The notes beneath the pieces were generated by a model. The model made no database searches. It was not told where the DNA came from and worked only from the letters and a program-made list of their open reading frames with translations. DNA of 45,312 bases from Eggerthellales bacterium (GTDB lineage: Bacteria > Actinomycetota > Coriobacteriia > Coriobacteriales > Eggerthellaceae), in contig JAQXQN010000089.1 of NCBI GenBank assembly GCA_029101185.1, positions 1-45,312 on the forward strand. Direction: 5' to 3'. Positions 36,534 through 43,859 of this stretch are shown here, one piece after another (position 1 is the stretch's first letter; every line of letters begins with the position of its first letter). A program made the translations under genes and the position numbers.

Positions 36534-36557
36534 ATTGCCGACCCAAGAGCCGGCAAT
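36534..36557 (-). other. Hairpin in the rpmF-plsX spacer
   Basis: ATTGCCG (36534-36540) pairs with CGGCAAT (36551-36557) around ten bases. On the minus strand it is followed by TTGTTATATA, too poor in T for a strong terminator. Two overlapping inverted repeats lie just before it: ATCCCGA/TCGGGAT (36561-36567 and 36595-36601) and GAACT/AGTTC (36566-36570 and 36575-36579). The spacer could be a partial terminator or an attenuator separating ribosomal-protein from lipid-gene expression. Confidence 0.4.
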
Positions 36558-36600
36558 CACATCCCGAACTGGTAAGTTCAAGCATTATGACATATCGGGA

Positions 36601-36780
36601 TTACTCGGTCTCGAGCACCTCACGCTTGCCATAGTAACCACAATTGCCGCAGACGCGATGAGGAAGCTTGACCTCGCCGCACTGAGGGCAGGTGGAGCGA
36701 GCAGGCATAGCGAGCTTGCTGTTGGCGCTACGACGAGAGTGAGTACGGGCACGACCCGTCTTTTGCTTAGGCACTGCCAT
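36601..36780 (-). CDS. rpmF: 50S ribosomal protein L32
   Basis: 59-residue ribosomal protein starting MAVPKQKTGRARTHSRRS, the family hallmark. It has the zinc-binding (C+) form with CPQC and CGNC pairs (residues about 30-49). AGGAG is ten bases before the ATG. The yceD-rpmF-plsX order is a classic bacterial arrangement that links ribosome and lipid synthesis. Confidence 0.96.
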   Translation of the reverse strand: MAVPKQKTGRARTHSRRSANSKLAMPARSTCPQCGEVKLPHRVCGNCGYYGKREVLETE

Positions 36781-36910
36781 GGTGATACATCTCCTATCTG
36801 TTCAGCTTACGCCGAATTAACTACAAAATGACGCGACTTGATATACTACTAAAGTATCTAAAGGGATGCAAGGAGTAAATCAGGTCTTCACAAGTGGGAC
36901 GTCTGATTCT

Positions 36911-37465
36911 CTACTCCTCAACCTTAAAGCCTGCCAACGCCTGGGCAAAGGGATTGTTGGCAGGAGCCTCGCCTTCCATTTTCACCCGTTGGTTGCACGA
37001 GCAGGTCTCAAGGTTGAGATTGGTTCCGCAGGCCATGCACAAACCCTTGCAGTCAGGATCGCACAGAGGGACCAGGGGCAAATCAAGTACCGCGGCGGCG
37101 GTGATGAGGGGTTCAAAATCAAGCCGTCGATCCTCAGGCAGCACGTCAAACTCGTCCTCGTCCATGTCCTCAGGAGCATCCTGATCCTCACTAAGGAGGA
37201 TGTAGGCCTCGATCTCCCCATCGATATCAAAGGAGAGGTCCTCTAGGCAACGGGCGCAGGAGGTGGTCATGGTTCCCGTAACGCTCCCCTGCACAAGAAG
37301 TGCATCTCCCACGTTGCTCACCAGCGCGTCCCAGGCAAGAGGGGAATCAAGGCGGTATTCATCCGGACCAAACTCAATAACTCCCGGGGCATAGGCGCCG
37401 TGGTATCGCTCGCATTCCGCAAGGCTCATAAGCCTTTCGGGAATCTCAAAGACCAGCTGATCCAT
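36911..37465 (-). CDS. YceD family protein (DUF177), 23S rRNA accumulation protein
   Basis: Member of the DUF177/YceD family, needed for 23S rRNA accumulation in E. coli and plants. It has 184 residues from the ATG at 37465, with a weak AGGG upstream. Features are GSVTGTMTTSCARCLEDLSFDI (first Cys pair), the acidic stretch DAPEDMDEDEFD and the closing cysteine motif CDPDCKGLCMACGTNLN typical of the family. It lies nine bases after the coiled-coil gene and 130 bases before rpmF, its usual neighbour. Confidence 0.9.
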   Translation of the reverse strand: MDQLVFEIPERLMSLAECERYHGAYAPGVIEFGPDEYRLDSPLAWDALVSNVGDALLVQGSVTGTMTTSCARCLEDLSFDIDGEIEAYILLSEDQDAPEDMDEDEFDVLPEDRRLDFEPLITAAAVLDLPLVPLCDPDCKGLCMACGTNLNLETCSCNQRVKMEGEAPANNPFAQALAGFKVEE

Positions 37466-37474
37466 TACCAAGCC

Positions 37475-37936
37475 CTATCGGACGATGCCCTGGTTGAGGC
37501 GGTCACGACACCTGCGCACACCATTCATCAGCGTCTCCAGGTTCTGCTCCACATAGCCAAAGACCTCATCTGCGTAGTCCTCTGCACCAGCACGGGTCTG
37601 ACGCTCCAACTCCCGGGCATCGGACAAGATGGTATCGGCCTGCTGTTGCGCCACACGGACGATCTCCTGCTCCGAGGCGATGGTAAGAGCCTGGCTTTTA
37701 GCATCCTCAATAAGGCGATCATGCTCCGCCATGGCATCCTCAAGCAGGCTTTGACGCTCACGGACGATCTGACGGCTCTGTGCGAATTCCTGGGGGAACT
37801 GCATGTTAATGGCGTCGATGATCTCAAACGCCTTCGTAATATCCACCTGGCGGAGGTTGTTATTCCTGATGACGGGCTTAGACTCCTCAAGCAGAAGAGA
37901 AAGCTCCTCAATCAGGGCAAGAACACCAGTTTCCAT
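37475..37936 (-). CDS. DivIVA/SepIVA-like coiled-coil protein
   Basis: 153-residue, almost wholly helical protein. It has an N-terminal segment (LALIEELSLLLEES...IRNNNLRQVDITKAFEIID) and a long charged coiled coil (about residues 50-135, RERQSLLEDAMAEHDRLIED, ADTILSDARELERQ). This resembles mycobacterial SepIVA (Rv2927c), an essential septation factor encoded next to the DUF177 and rnc genes; the matching neighbourhood here supports a similar role in cell division or envelope growth. No membrane span. AAAGGGA precedes the ATG. The function is inferred from context; an ATP-synthase-b-like annotation would be misleading. Confidence 0.72.
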   Translation of the reverse strand: METGVLALIEELSLLLEESKPVIRNNNLRQVDITKAFEIIDAINMQFPQEFAQSRQIVRERQSLLEDAMAEHDRLIEDAKSQALTIASEQEIVRVAQQQADTILSDARELERQTRAGAEDYADEVFGYVEQNLETLMNGVRRCRDRLNQGIVR

Positions 37937-38031
37937 TGTGTCCCTTTCAACTAATCACGCGTGTTGCTGCCCACGCTGCTAAAAGCACATGACAAGTCAG
38001 GCTGCGACCTGCCCATATCTGGTTGATAATA

Positions 38032-38517
38032 TCATGAAAGCTTGTTTTTCAACGCCGCATCCACACATGGCGGGACAATACCCGCAACGTCTCCACCGAA
38101 GGATGCTATTTCGCGTACGATTGAGCTGGAAAGATACATGTAATGGGGCGGCGACATAATGAACATGGTCTCAAGACTCGGATCCATCTGGTAGTTTGCA
38201 GCGGTCATCTGGAATTCGTACTCAAAGTCCGTAATAGCCCGCAGTCCCTTGACCACCACGTCGGCCCCGATCTGGTGGGCAAAGGAGATAAGCAGGTCAT
38301 CGAAACCCACCACGCTCACGTTCTTGAGACCCTTCATCTCAGATACCGCCTGATTTGCCAGGGCAATGCGTTCCTCAAGGGAAAACAAGGGGCGCTTTTT
38401 GTGGGAAGAGGCCACGGCAATGACCACTTCGTCAAACATATTCGAGGCTCGGGCAACCACATCAAGATGCCCGTTAGTAATGGGGTCGAAGGTACCTGGT
38501 ACTATGGCCTTAACCAT
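38032..38517 (-). CDS. coaD: Phosphopantetheine adenylyltransferase
   Basis: Fourth step of coenzyme A synthesis: 4'-phosphopantetheine plus ATP to dephospho-CoA. The 161 residues include the nucleotidyl-transferase motif GTFDPITNGHLD, VVVKGLRAITDFEYEFQM and the second motif YLSSSIVREIASFGGDV. The first eight bases overlap the end of rsmD, and GAGGAG within rsmD is the ribosome site, so the two are translationally coupled. Confidence 0.97.
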   Translation of the reverse strand: MVKAIVPGTFDPITNGHLDVVARASNMFDEVVIAVASSHKKRPLFSLEERIALANQAVSEMKGLKNVSVVGFDDLLISFAHQIGADVVVKGLRAITDFEYEFQMTAANYQMDPSLETMFIMSPPHYMYLSSSIVREIASFGGDVAGIVPPCVDAALKNKLS

Positions 38518-39100
38518 CCTGCTCTCCTCTGATAGTCAGAAAATCAATGGCGATCTTTCCGTAAGTTTTGGACGCAATTATATCCAAAGACCCGTTGACC
38601 TGCGCAAGAACGTCGGATAGGTCGGTGGCGCGGGCGTGCTCGTAGGTAATCAGGCACCCTGAAGCAATCCTGCCACCCCTTGTGAGCCTCTCAATAAGGC
38701 CTACCACCTCAATGGGGTCAAGGGCGTAGGGCGGGTCAAGCATGACCAGGTCATAGCCAACTCCCCCAGCCAAGAAGGGGGCCTTGAGCACGTCGGTGCG
38801 AAACACCCGGGCCCGGTTAGGGTCAATCCGAAGCGTGGAGACGTTTGCCCCTAGCGCCTCAAGGGCGCCTCGGTCCCGCTCAAAGAAATGACAGCCCCGG
38901 GCGCCTCGGGAAAGGCACTCGATACCCAAAGCGCCGCTTCCCGCAAAGGCGTCAAGAACCATAAGTCCATCAAAGCCTCCGAAATGAGAACCAATGGAGC
39001 TCATGAGGGATTCCTTAACCCGGTCAGTGGTAGGACGGGTCAACTCCCCTTTGGGCGCCTTAAGGGTTCTTCCCCGGTATTCACCTGCGATGACTCGCAT
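38510..39100 (-). CDS. rsmD: 16S rRNA (guanine966-N2)-methyltransferase
   Basis: Methylates G966 of 16S rRNA in the assembled small-subunit head. From the ATG at 39100 (AAAGGAGG upstream) it has 196 residues. Motifs are RVIAGEYRGRTLKAP at the N-terminus, PTTDRVKESLMSSI, the SAM-binding LDAFAGSGALGIECLSRGA and the catalytic LDPPYALDP. The frame is open upstream to 39274, but that part overlaps recG and lacks family similarity. The rsmD-coaD pair is widely conserved. Confidence 0.95.
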   Translation of the reverse strand: MRVIAGEYRGRTLKAPKGELTRPTTDRVKESLMSSIGSHFGGFDGLMVLDAFAGSGALGIECLSRGARGCHFFERDRGALEALGANVSTLRIDPNRARVFRTDVLKAPFLAGGVGYDLVMLDPPYALDPIEVVGLIERLTRGGRIASGCLITYEHARATDLSDVLAQVNGSLDIIASKTYGKIAIDFLTIRGEQDG

Positions 39101-39140
39101 GTTTCCTCCTTTACGCGCCCGCAATATCGGGCGCACCATA

Positions 39141-41390
39141 TCACGACTCCCGCTTTTGGGCGGCGGCGAAGGCGTCAAGGGACGCCCGCACCAGCAGGGC
39201 TTGAGACCCGAAGGCCTGAGTCCCATCGCCCGACTTTGGCTCACTAAAGACCTGCGACACATAAGAATCCGCAATGCAGGATGCCTCCCCGTGGGCGGCG
39301 GTAATCATGGCCTCATCTTTGGCCATGTTGGCCAAACGCAGCAACGATCTTCCCGATTGGCGGCTTCCGAGCACGTCGCCCTCTTTGCGCATGGCAAGGT
39401 CCGCCTTGGCAAGAACGAACCCATCGTCAGTGGACTCCATGAGTTCAAGCCGTTCCTGAGCGGTCTCATCAGAGGTGGCACACACCAAAAACACGTGCCC
39501 CGGCTTTGTACCCCGAGCCACCCGGCCCCGTAGCTGGTGAAGCTGGGAGAGGCCAAACATCTGGGCGTCCTCGATGATCATCACGGTTGCGTTGGGCACG
39601 TCTACCCCTACTTCAATGACCGTGGTGCACACCAAAACCTGGATCTTGCCTTCCCGAAAATCATCCATGACCTGCTGTTTTTCTGAAGAGGGCATTTTGC
39701 CATGAAGCAGCCCTACCCGGTATCCTCCAAACACCTTGGCTTGCAGGAAGGCGCTATGTTCCTGGGCAGCCTTCAGGTTGGACCCATCAAGACCCTCCAT
39801 GGTGTCAAAATAGGAGACCGCCTCATCCCGCTCTACCCCGAAAGCGCGTTGCTGTCCGCCTAAGTGTTGCTGACCTCTAACGCGCTGCTGTCCGCCGGCA
39901 TGTTGTACAGGTTCCGATTGATCTGCCCCAGACACCAGGGGACATACCACATAGACCTGCTCGTTGCGCTTGCATGCTTCGACAGCCGCATCATACGCCT
40001 GACCCCTGCGCCGAAAACCCACCACCGTAGTGGTGCGGGAAGCCCGATTGGCAGGGACCTGTTTGAGATAAGACAGAGTAAAGGACCCGTAGACCGTCAT
40101 GGCCAGGGACCGAGGGATAGGCGTGGCGGTCATGGAAAGATAGTCAGCGCCGAGACCCTTAGCCCGCAGGGCGGCGCGCTGGTCAACCCCAAAGCGCTGC
40201 TCCTCATCCACGATGGTCAAAGAGCAGGAAGGCAACTCCACGTCAGGCTCAAGCAAGGCATGGGTACCGAAGAGCACCGTGAGTTCTCCCTGGCGGGCCT
40301 GGGCAACAATCCTTTTTCTATCCGCAACGGAGGTTGAACCGGTCAGCACATCCCACCTGATATGGGCCGAGTCAAGCAGCGGCCCAATAGAGCGGGCGTA
40401 CTGCCTGGCCAGGACCTCGGTGGGGGCCATCATAAGGGCCTGGGTGTCGGAATCCGCCACAGCAGCCAGGGCAAAGGCGGCGACCATGGTCTTTCCGGTG
40501 CCCACATCGCCTAAGATCATGTGGTTCATAGGCTCAGGCGCAGCCATAGCATCAAAGACCTGGGAGATGGCAAACTGCTGGTCAGGGGTGAGATCGAAGG
40601 GAACTGCTCCCGAGAGGGCCTGGGTGTAGGGGCCATACACCCTATGGGCCACCCCGACTCCTTGACCGCATGATTGCTTCTGGCGCACCAGGAGGCTCAC
40701 CTGGAGCATGAGCACCTCTTCAAAGGCGAGCCGACGCCTGGCCTGGCGCTGCTCGGCCATGGTGGAGGGAAAATGGATGCACCTGAGGGCCTCGGATTTT
40801 GCCATCAGGGCGTAGTGGCTGCGCATCTCAAGGGGAATCGGGTCATACACCTGGCCAAGGCCGTCAAGGGCCGAACGGATGATACGGCGCATCTGACCTG
40901 CAGGTATCTTCTGGCTGGCACCATGAATGGGGATGATTTTGCCCACAACGTCGCAAGCATCATCCTCAAGACGATCAAGGAAGGGCGAGGCCATCCGTTT
41001 GTACCCGTAGTTAAATTCCATCTTCCCGGCCACGCTTACCCGCATACCTGCTGACAAGGTCTTTGTCAGCCAGGGCTGGCGAAAGAAGGTGGCAATCATC
41101 GTGCCGGTGTCATCAACTAAGGTCACTTCCACAATGTCCAGGTTGCGCCGGGGCCGCTTATGGGTGACCTCGTGAATGATGGCCACCACCGTAGCGTTCT
41201 CGCCAAGGGGGGCGGAGGCGATTGACTGCACCGCGGACATATCCAAATACCTGCGGGGATAATGGCGAAGCAAATCCCCAACAGTGGTGATACCTAAGGC
41301 CGACAACGCAGCCACCCTGCCCGAAGACACCCCGGCAACCTGGGTCACCGGAGCATCAAGGGACAGGGTGGATGAAAGACGGTCTTTCAT
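39141..41390 (-). CDS. recG: ATP-dependent DNA helicase RecG
   Basis: Branch-migration helicase for stalled replication forks and recombination intermediates. Its 749 residues consist of an N-terminal wedge/OB domain (about 1-230, with YPRRYLDMS), helicase motifs (Walker A ILGDVGTGKTMVA, DEEQRFGVDQR, SMTATPIPRSLAMTVYG) and C-terminal VGVDVPNATVMIIEDAQMFGLSQLHQLRGRVARG. An extra low-complexity segment with two 12-residue repeats lies after YVVCPLV. The ATG at 41390 has no evident ribosome site. It is 24 bases after fakA. Confidence 0.96.
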   Translation of the reverse strand: MKDRLSSTLSLDAPVTQVAGVSSGRVAALSALGITTVGDLLRHYPRRYLDMSAVQSIASAPLGENATVVAIIHEVTHKRPRRNLDIVEVTLVDDTGTMIATFFRQPWLTKTLSAGMRVSVAGKMEFNYGYKRMASPFLDRLEDDACDVVGKIIPIHGASQKIPAGQMRRIIRSALDGLGQVYDPIPLEMRSHYALMAKSEALRCIHFPSTMAEQRQARRRLAFEEVLMLQVSLLVRQKQSCGQGVGVAHRVYGPYTQALSGAVPFDLTPDQQFAISQVFDAMAAPEPMNHMILGDVGTGKTMVAAFALAAVADSDTQALMMAPTEVLARQYARSIGPLLDSAHIRWDVLTGSTSVADRKRIVAQARQGELTVLFGTHALLEPDVELPSCSLTIVDEEQRFGVDQRAALRAKGLGADYLSMTATPIPRSLAMTVYGSFTLSYLKQVPANRASRTTTVVGFRRRGQAYDAAVEACKRNEQVYVVCPLVSGADQSEPVQHAGGQQRVRGQQHLGGQQRAFGVERDEAVSYFDTMEGLDGSNLKAAQEHSAFLQAKVFGGYRVGLLHGKMPSSEKQQVMDDFREGKIQVLVCTTVIEVGVDVPNATVMIIEDAQMFGLSQLHQLRGRVARGTKPGHVFLVCATSDETAQERLELMESTDDGFVLAKADLAMRKEGDVLGSRQSGRSLLRLANMAKDEAMITAAHGEASCIADSYVSQVFSEPKSGDGTQAFGSQALLVRASLDAFAAAQKRES
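39845..39916 (-). repeat. Two imperfect 36-base repeats within recG
   Basis: Units begin CGCGTTGCTGTCCGCC (39845) and CGCGCTGCTGTCCGCC (39881), 36 bases apart, and are similar over about 25 bases. On the minus strand they encode QHAGGQQRVRGQ and QHLGGQQRAFGV. The segment appears as an insertion between conserved helicase motifs. Confidence 0.75.
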
Positions 41391-41414
41391 AGACGAAGGG
41401 TGCGAGGGCCCAGG

Positions 41415-43043
41415 CTATTCCAAAGAGAACACAACCGGGTACAGAGCCTGCTCGCCGCGCTGGGGATCAATCTCCAGATCCTCATATGCTTCCTGAATAC
41501 GCGCAACAAGAGCGTCAAGCTGCTCATCGGAGAATTGCTCGCCGGCAAGCAGGGTCATGGAGTCCGCGTCCTCGGCCTCCATGACCACAAGCAGCTGCAT
41601 GACCGCATCCTCAACGGTGGAGGACACCGCCTCAATGGACCCATCCGCGATGCCGATAACGTCCCCATTGGCAATGGGATTTCCGTGAGCATCCTTGGAA
41701 TCCTTGATTGCAGTGGTGACCTCACCGGTTTTGACCTCGGCAAATGCCTCCGTCATGGTTTCTACGTTCTCCTCAAGGCCACCTTCAGGGTCAAACCCGA
41801 GCATGGCAGCAAAGGACTGGGGCACGGAGGTGGTGGCCACTACGGCACAGGGCTTTTCGGCAACGTCAACCGCGGCCTGGGAAGCCATGATGATGTTCTT
41901 ATTGTTGGGAAAAATCAGCACCGCGTCCGCGTTGCACTGGTTCACAGCCTCAAGGATATCGGCGGTGGAGGGGTTCATGGTCTGGCCACCGGAAACCACC
42001 ACGTCAACCCCAAGGGACTTGAGGATGGAGGCGTTACCGGAACCAGGGGCCACGGCCACCACGCCAAGGGGCTTGCGGGCCTGCGCGACCTCGGACTCCA
42101 GCTTCTCGGTGCGCTCCTCAGACTGCAGCTGCATGTTGTGGATGTGGACCTCGGAGATCTGGGAATCGTGCTCAAGGAACCAGCACAGGACCTGGTCAGG
42201 CCTGTTGGAGTGCACGTGCACCTTGAAGTTGGGGTGCATGCCCACCATCAGATCGCAATCCCCCATGGTGGGCAGGAAATCCTTGGCGGCATCAACGTCC
42301 ACGGTCTCAGAATGGACCAAAAACTCAGTGCAGTAACGATACGCGGAGCCTTCCCAGTCATTGACCTGCTCAATCTCCACCTTAGGGGCAGGACGGGAGA
42401 AGCTCAAGGCATCGCCCACGAACCCGTCCTTACCGGTGATGGAGGCGGCGAAGGCGTCAATGAGGATGGCCAGGCCAAAGCCGCCAGCGTCAACTACGTT
42501 GTTCTCCTTGAGCACCGGCAAGAACTCGGGAGTGCGTTGTACGGAGGCGTAGGCCTCAGACACGATGTGCTCAAGGGCGGCATCCGTGTCCATCTTCTTC
42601 TTCTTAGCGAAGCGTGCGGCGGCAGCGGCATCCTCTACAACCGTAAGGATGGTGCCCTTAACCGGCTTGCGAACAGCCTGGAAGGCAACCTCAACCGCCC
42701 GGGAGAAAGCCGCATCAAGGGAATCCGTATCGAACTGGTCATAACCAGCAAACCCCTCACACAGACCCCGCAGGATTTGGGAGGTAATAACGCCGGAATT
42801 TCCCCGGGCGCCCATAAGGGCTCCGGTGGTGATGGCCTTACGCACGTCCGCGGAGGAGGAGCCAATGGGAAGCTTTGCCACATGGTCTACCACAGACTTC
42901 ATGGTCAGGGACATGTTAGTGCCGGTGTCTCCATCAGGCACGGGAAACACGTTAAGACGGTTGACCTCCTCCTTGCGCTCAGAGAGAGCCTGGGAAGCGG
43001 CAGCGATGGCGTTCAGCACGCCATTAGTGGAATAAGTGCTCAT
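41415..43043 (-). CDS. fakA: DAK2 domain fusion protein, FakA-type fatty acid kinase
   Basis: Probable ATP-dependent kinase that phosphorylates fatty acids held by a FakB carrier. The 542 residues begin with a DAK2 (dihydroxyacetone-kinase-like) domain (about 1-200) carrying RLNVFPVPDGDTGTNMSLTM and GARGNSGVITSQILRG. A middle and C-terminal YloV/DegV-like region follows, with GFGLAILIDAF, VHVHSNRPDQVL, VAPGSGNASIL, VSGGQTMNPST and FPNNKNIIMASQAA. AAGGAAAG lies eight bases before the ATG. Its small partner asp23 is 30 bases upstream, the usual arrangement. No fakB is seen in the window. Confidence 0.93.
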   Translation of the reverse strand: MSTYSTNGVLNAIAAASQALSERKEEVNRLNVFPVPDGDTGTNMSLTMKSVVDHVAKLPIGSSSADVRKAITTGALMGARGNSGVITSQILRGLCEGFAGYDQFDTDSLDAAFSRAVEVAFQAVRKPVKGTILTVVEDAAAAARFAKKKKMDTDAALEHIVSEAYASVQRTPEFLPVLKENNVVDAGGFGLAILIDAFAASITGKDGFVGDALSFSRPAPKVEIEQVNDWEGSAYRYCTEFLVHSETVDVDAAKDFLPTMGDCDLMVGMHPNFKVHVHSNRPDQVLCWFLEHDSQISEVHIHNMQLQSEERTEKLESEVAQARKPLGVVAVAPGSGNASILKSLGVDVVVSGGQTMNPSTADILEAVNQCNADAVLIFPNNKNIIMASQAAVDVAEKPCAVVATTSVPQSFAAMLGFDPEGGLEENVETMTEAFAEVKTGEVTTAIKDSKDAHGNPIANGDVIGIADGSIEAVSSTVEDAVMQLLVVMEAEDADSMTLLAGEQFSDEQLDALVARIQEAYEDLEIDPQRGEQALYPVVFSLE

Positions 43044-43073
43044 TGATGTGACTTTCCTTAATATGTATCCCGA

Positions 43074-43421
43074 TTATCGACGAACCTTGATGCCCTGGAC
43101 GTGAACCATCACGTTGTTCACGGGGATCTGGGCCTGATCAGACAGGACGTACTTCACGTTGTCGATCAGGTTCTTGGAAACCGCAGCGATGTTGGTGCCG
43201 TACTCAACCACCACGTACAGATCAACGTCCACACCGTTGTCCCCATTGCGCACAGAGATGCCCCGGCGAAGACGGTTATTGGGCAGCAAGCTTGCGATAC
43301 CGTCCTGAAGAGACGGAAGAGCCATGCCGACGATGCCGTAGCAACCAAGAGCCGCGTTGCCCACGAGGTCCACCAGGACGTCGTTGGAGACGTTCAGGCT
43401 ACCAGGAATCTGTTGAGTCAT
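43074..43421 (-). CDS. Asp23/Gls24 family envelope stress response protein
   Basis: Member of the Asp23 (alkaline shock) family, small cytosolic proteins linked to envelope homeostasis and almost always encoded before fakA. From the ATG at 43421 it has 115 residues. Family segments are LVDLVGNAALGCYGIVGMA, RGISVRNGDNGVDVDLYVVVEYG and VNNVMVHVQGIKV at the C-terminus. AAAGGA is upstream. Its promoter region contains a 19-base palindrome. Confidence 0.9.
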   Translation of the reverse strand: MTQQIPGSLNVSNDVLVDLVGNAALGCYGIVGMALPSLQDGIASLLPNNRLRRGISVRNGDNGVDVDLYVVVEYGTNIAAVSKNLIDNVKYVLSDQAQIPVNNVMVHVQGIKVRR

Positions 43422-43458
43422 GGAAAGAATCCTTTCTACTGACAGCATAACTCAAGTA

Positions 43459-43485
43459 AGTATAGCGGTTTCCCAATGGGAAACC
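43459..43485 (-). promoter_or_regulatory. Promoter and palindromic operator candidate of asp23-fakA
   Basis: On the minus strand a -10 (TATACT, plus 43459-43464) lies two bases downstream of GGTTTCCCA-A-TGGGAAACC (plus 43467-43485), a perfect 9-base inverted repeat with a one-base centre. It covers the spacer and -35 region, where no other -35 is seen. It could be a repressor or activator site, or a hairpin; no T run follows. Confidence 0.55.
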
Positions 43486-43523
43486 CCCTACCGCAGGATT
43501 GCCCTTTGGGAATAATCACAAAC

Positions 43524-43551
43524 AACAAAAAAGGCCGCATGCGCGGCCTTT
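43524..43551 (-). terminator. Terminator after rpmB
   Basis: AAAGGCCGC (43530-43538) pairs with GCGGCCTTT (43543-43551) around a four-base loop. On the minus strand six T follow, at 43527-43532 (partly in the stem). It ends the rpmB transcript before the asp23 promoter. Confidence 0.85.
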
Positions 43552-43570
43552 CATGAAGCGGTGTGAGGAG

Positions 43571-43759
43571 TTAACCGCGGACGACCTTACCGGCCTTCAG
43601 GCACTTGGTGCAGACGTTCTTCTTGACGGAACGACCGTTCTCCACGCAGGAGACGCGCTGAATGTTGGGATGGAAGGTACGGTTGGTGACACGATGAGAG
43701 TGGCTGATGGAACGACCAGCCTTAGGACCCTTACCGCAGATTTCGCAAACTTGAGACAT
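43571..43759 (-). CDS. rpmB: 50S ribosomal protein L28
   Basis: 62-residue ribosomal protein from the ATG at 43759 (GGAG upstream). It is the zinc-binding form, with CEICGKGP at the N-terminus and CTKC near residue 50, plus the hallmark SHSHRVTNRTFHPNIQ. It has its own promoter and terminator and lies between the zinc-ribbon gene and asp23. Confidence 0.96.
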   Translation of the reverse strand: MSQVCEICGKGPKAGRSISHSHRVTNRTFHPNIQRVSCVENGRSVKKNVCTKCLKAGKVVRG

Positions 43760-43816
43760 TGTAATCACTCCATTTACTTCAGATTGGAATCTGGATGCAT
43801 GCAAAATAGCCAAATA

Positions 43817-43845
43817 ACTATATCACGCTGGAATCTTGGATACAA
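43817..43845 (-). promoter_or_regulatory. Promoter of rpmB
   Basis: On the minus strand TTGTAT (plus 43840-43845), a 17-base spacer and TATAGT (plus 43817-43822), the latter preceded by TGA as an extended -10. It lies 58 bases before the rpmB ATG. The leader also contains CAGATT-GG-AATCTG (43780-43793) and a direct repeat of TGGAATCT(T)GGATRCA at 43785 and 43829. Confidence 0.72.
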
Positions 43846-43859
43846 GAAGAGATTTAAGA

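Noticed and set aside
36566-36579. GAACT-GGTA-AGTTC as a possible LexA box before plsX
   Set aside because: The GAAC and GTTC halves are six bases apart rather than four and lack the flanking C and G, and the downstream genes are not SOS genes.
39101-39274. N-terminal extension of rsmD
   Set aside because: It overlaps the end of recG and lacks RsmD similarity; the ATG at 39100 has a strong AAAGGAGG site.
41400-43046. 548-codon open frame on the plus strand opposite fakA
   Set aside because: It mirrors a well-supported gene. Its His/Gly-rich translation is typical of an antisense frame in GC-rich DNA, has no family motif, and arises from codon bias.
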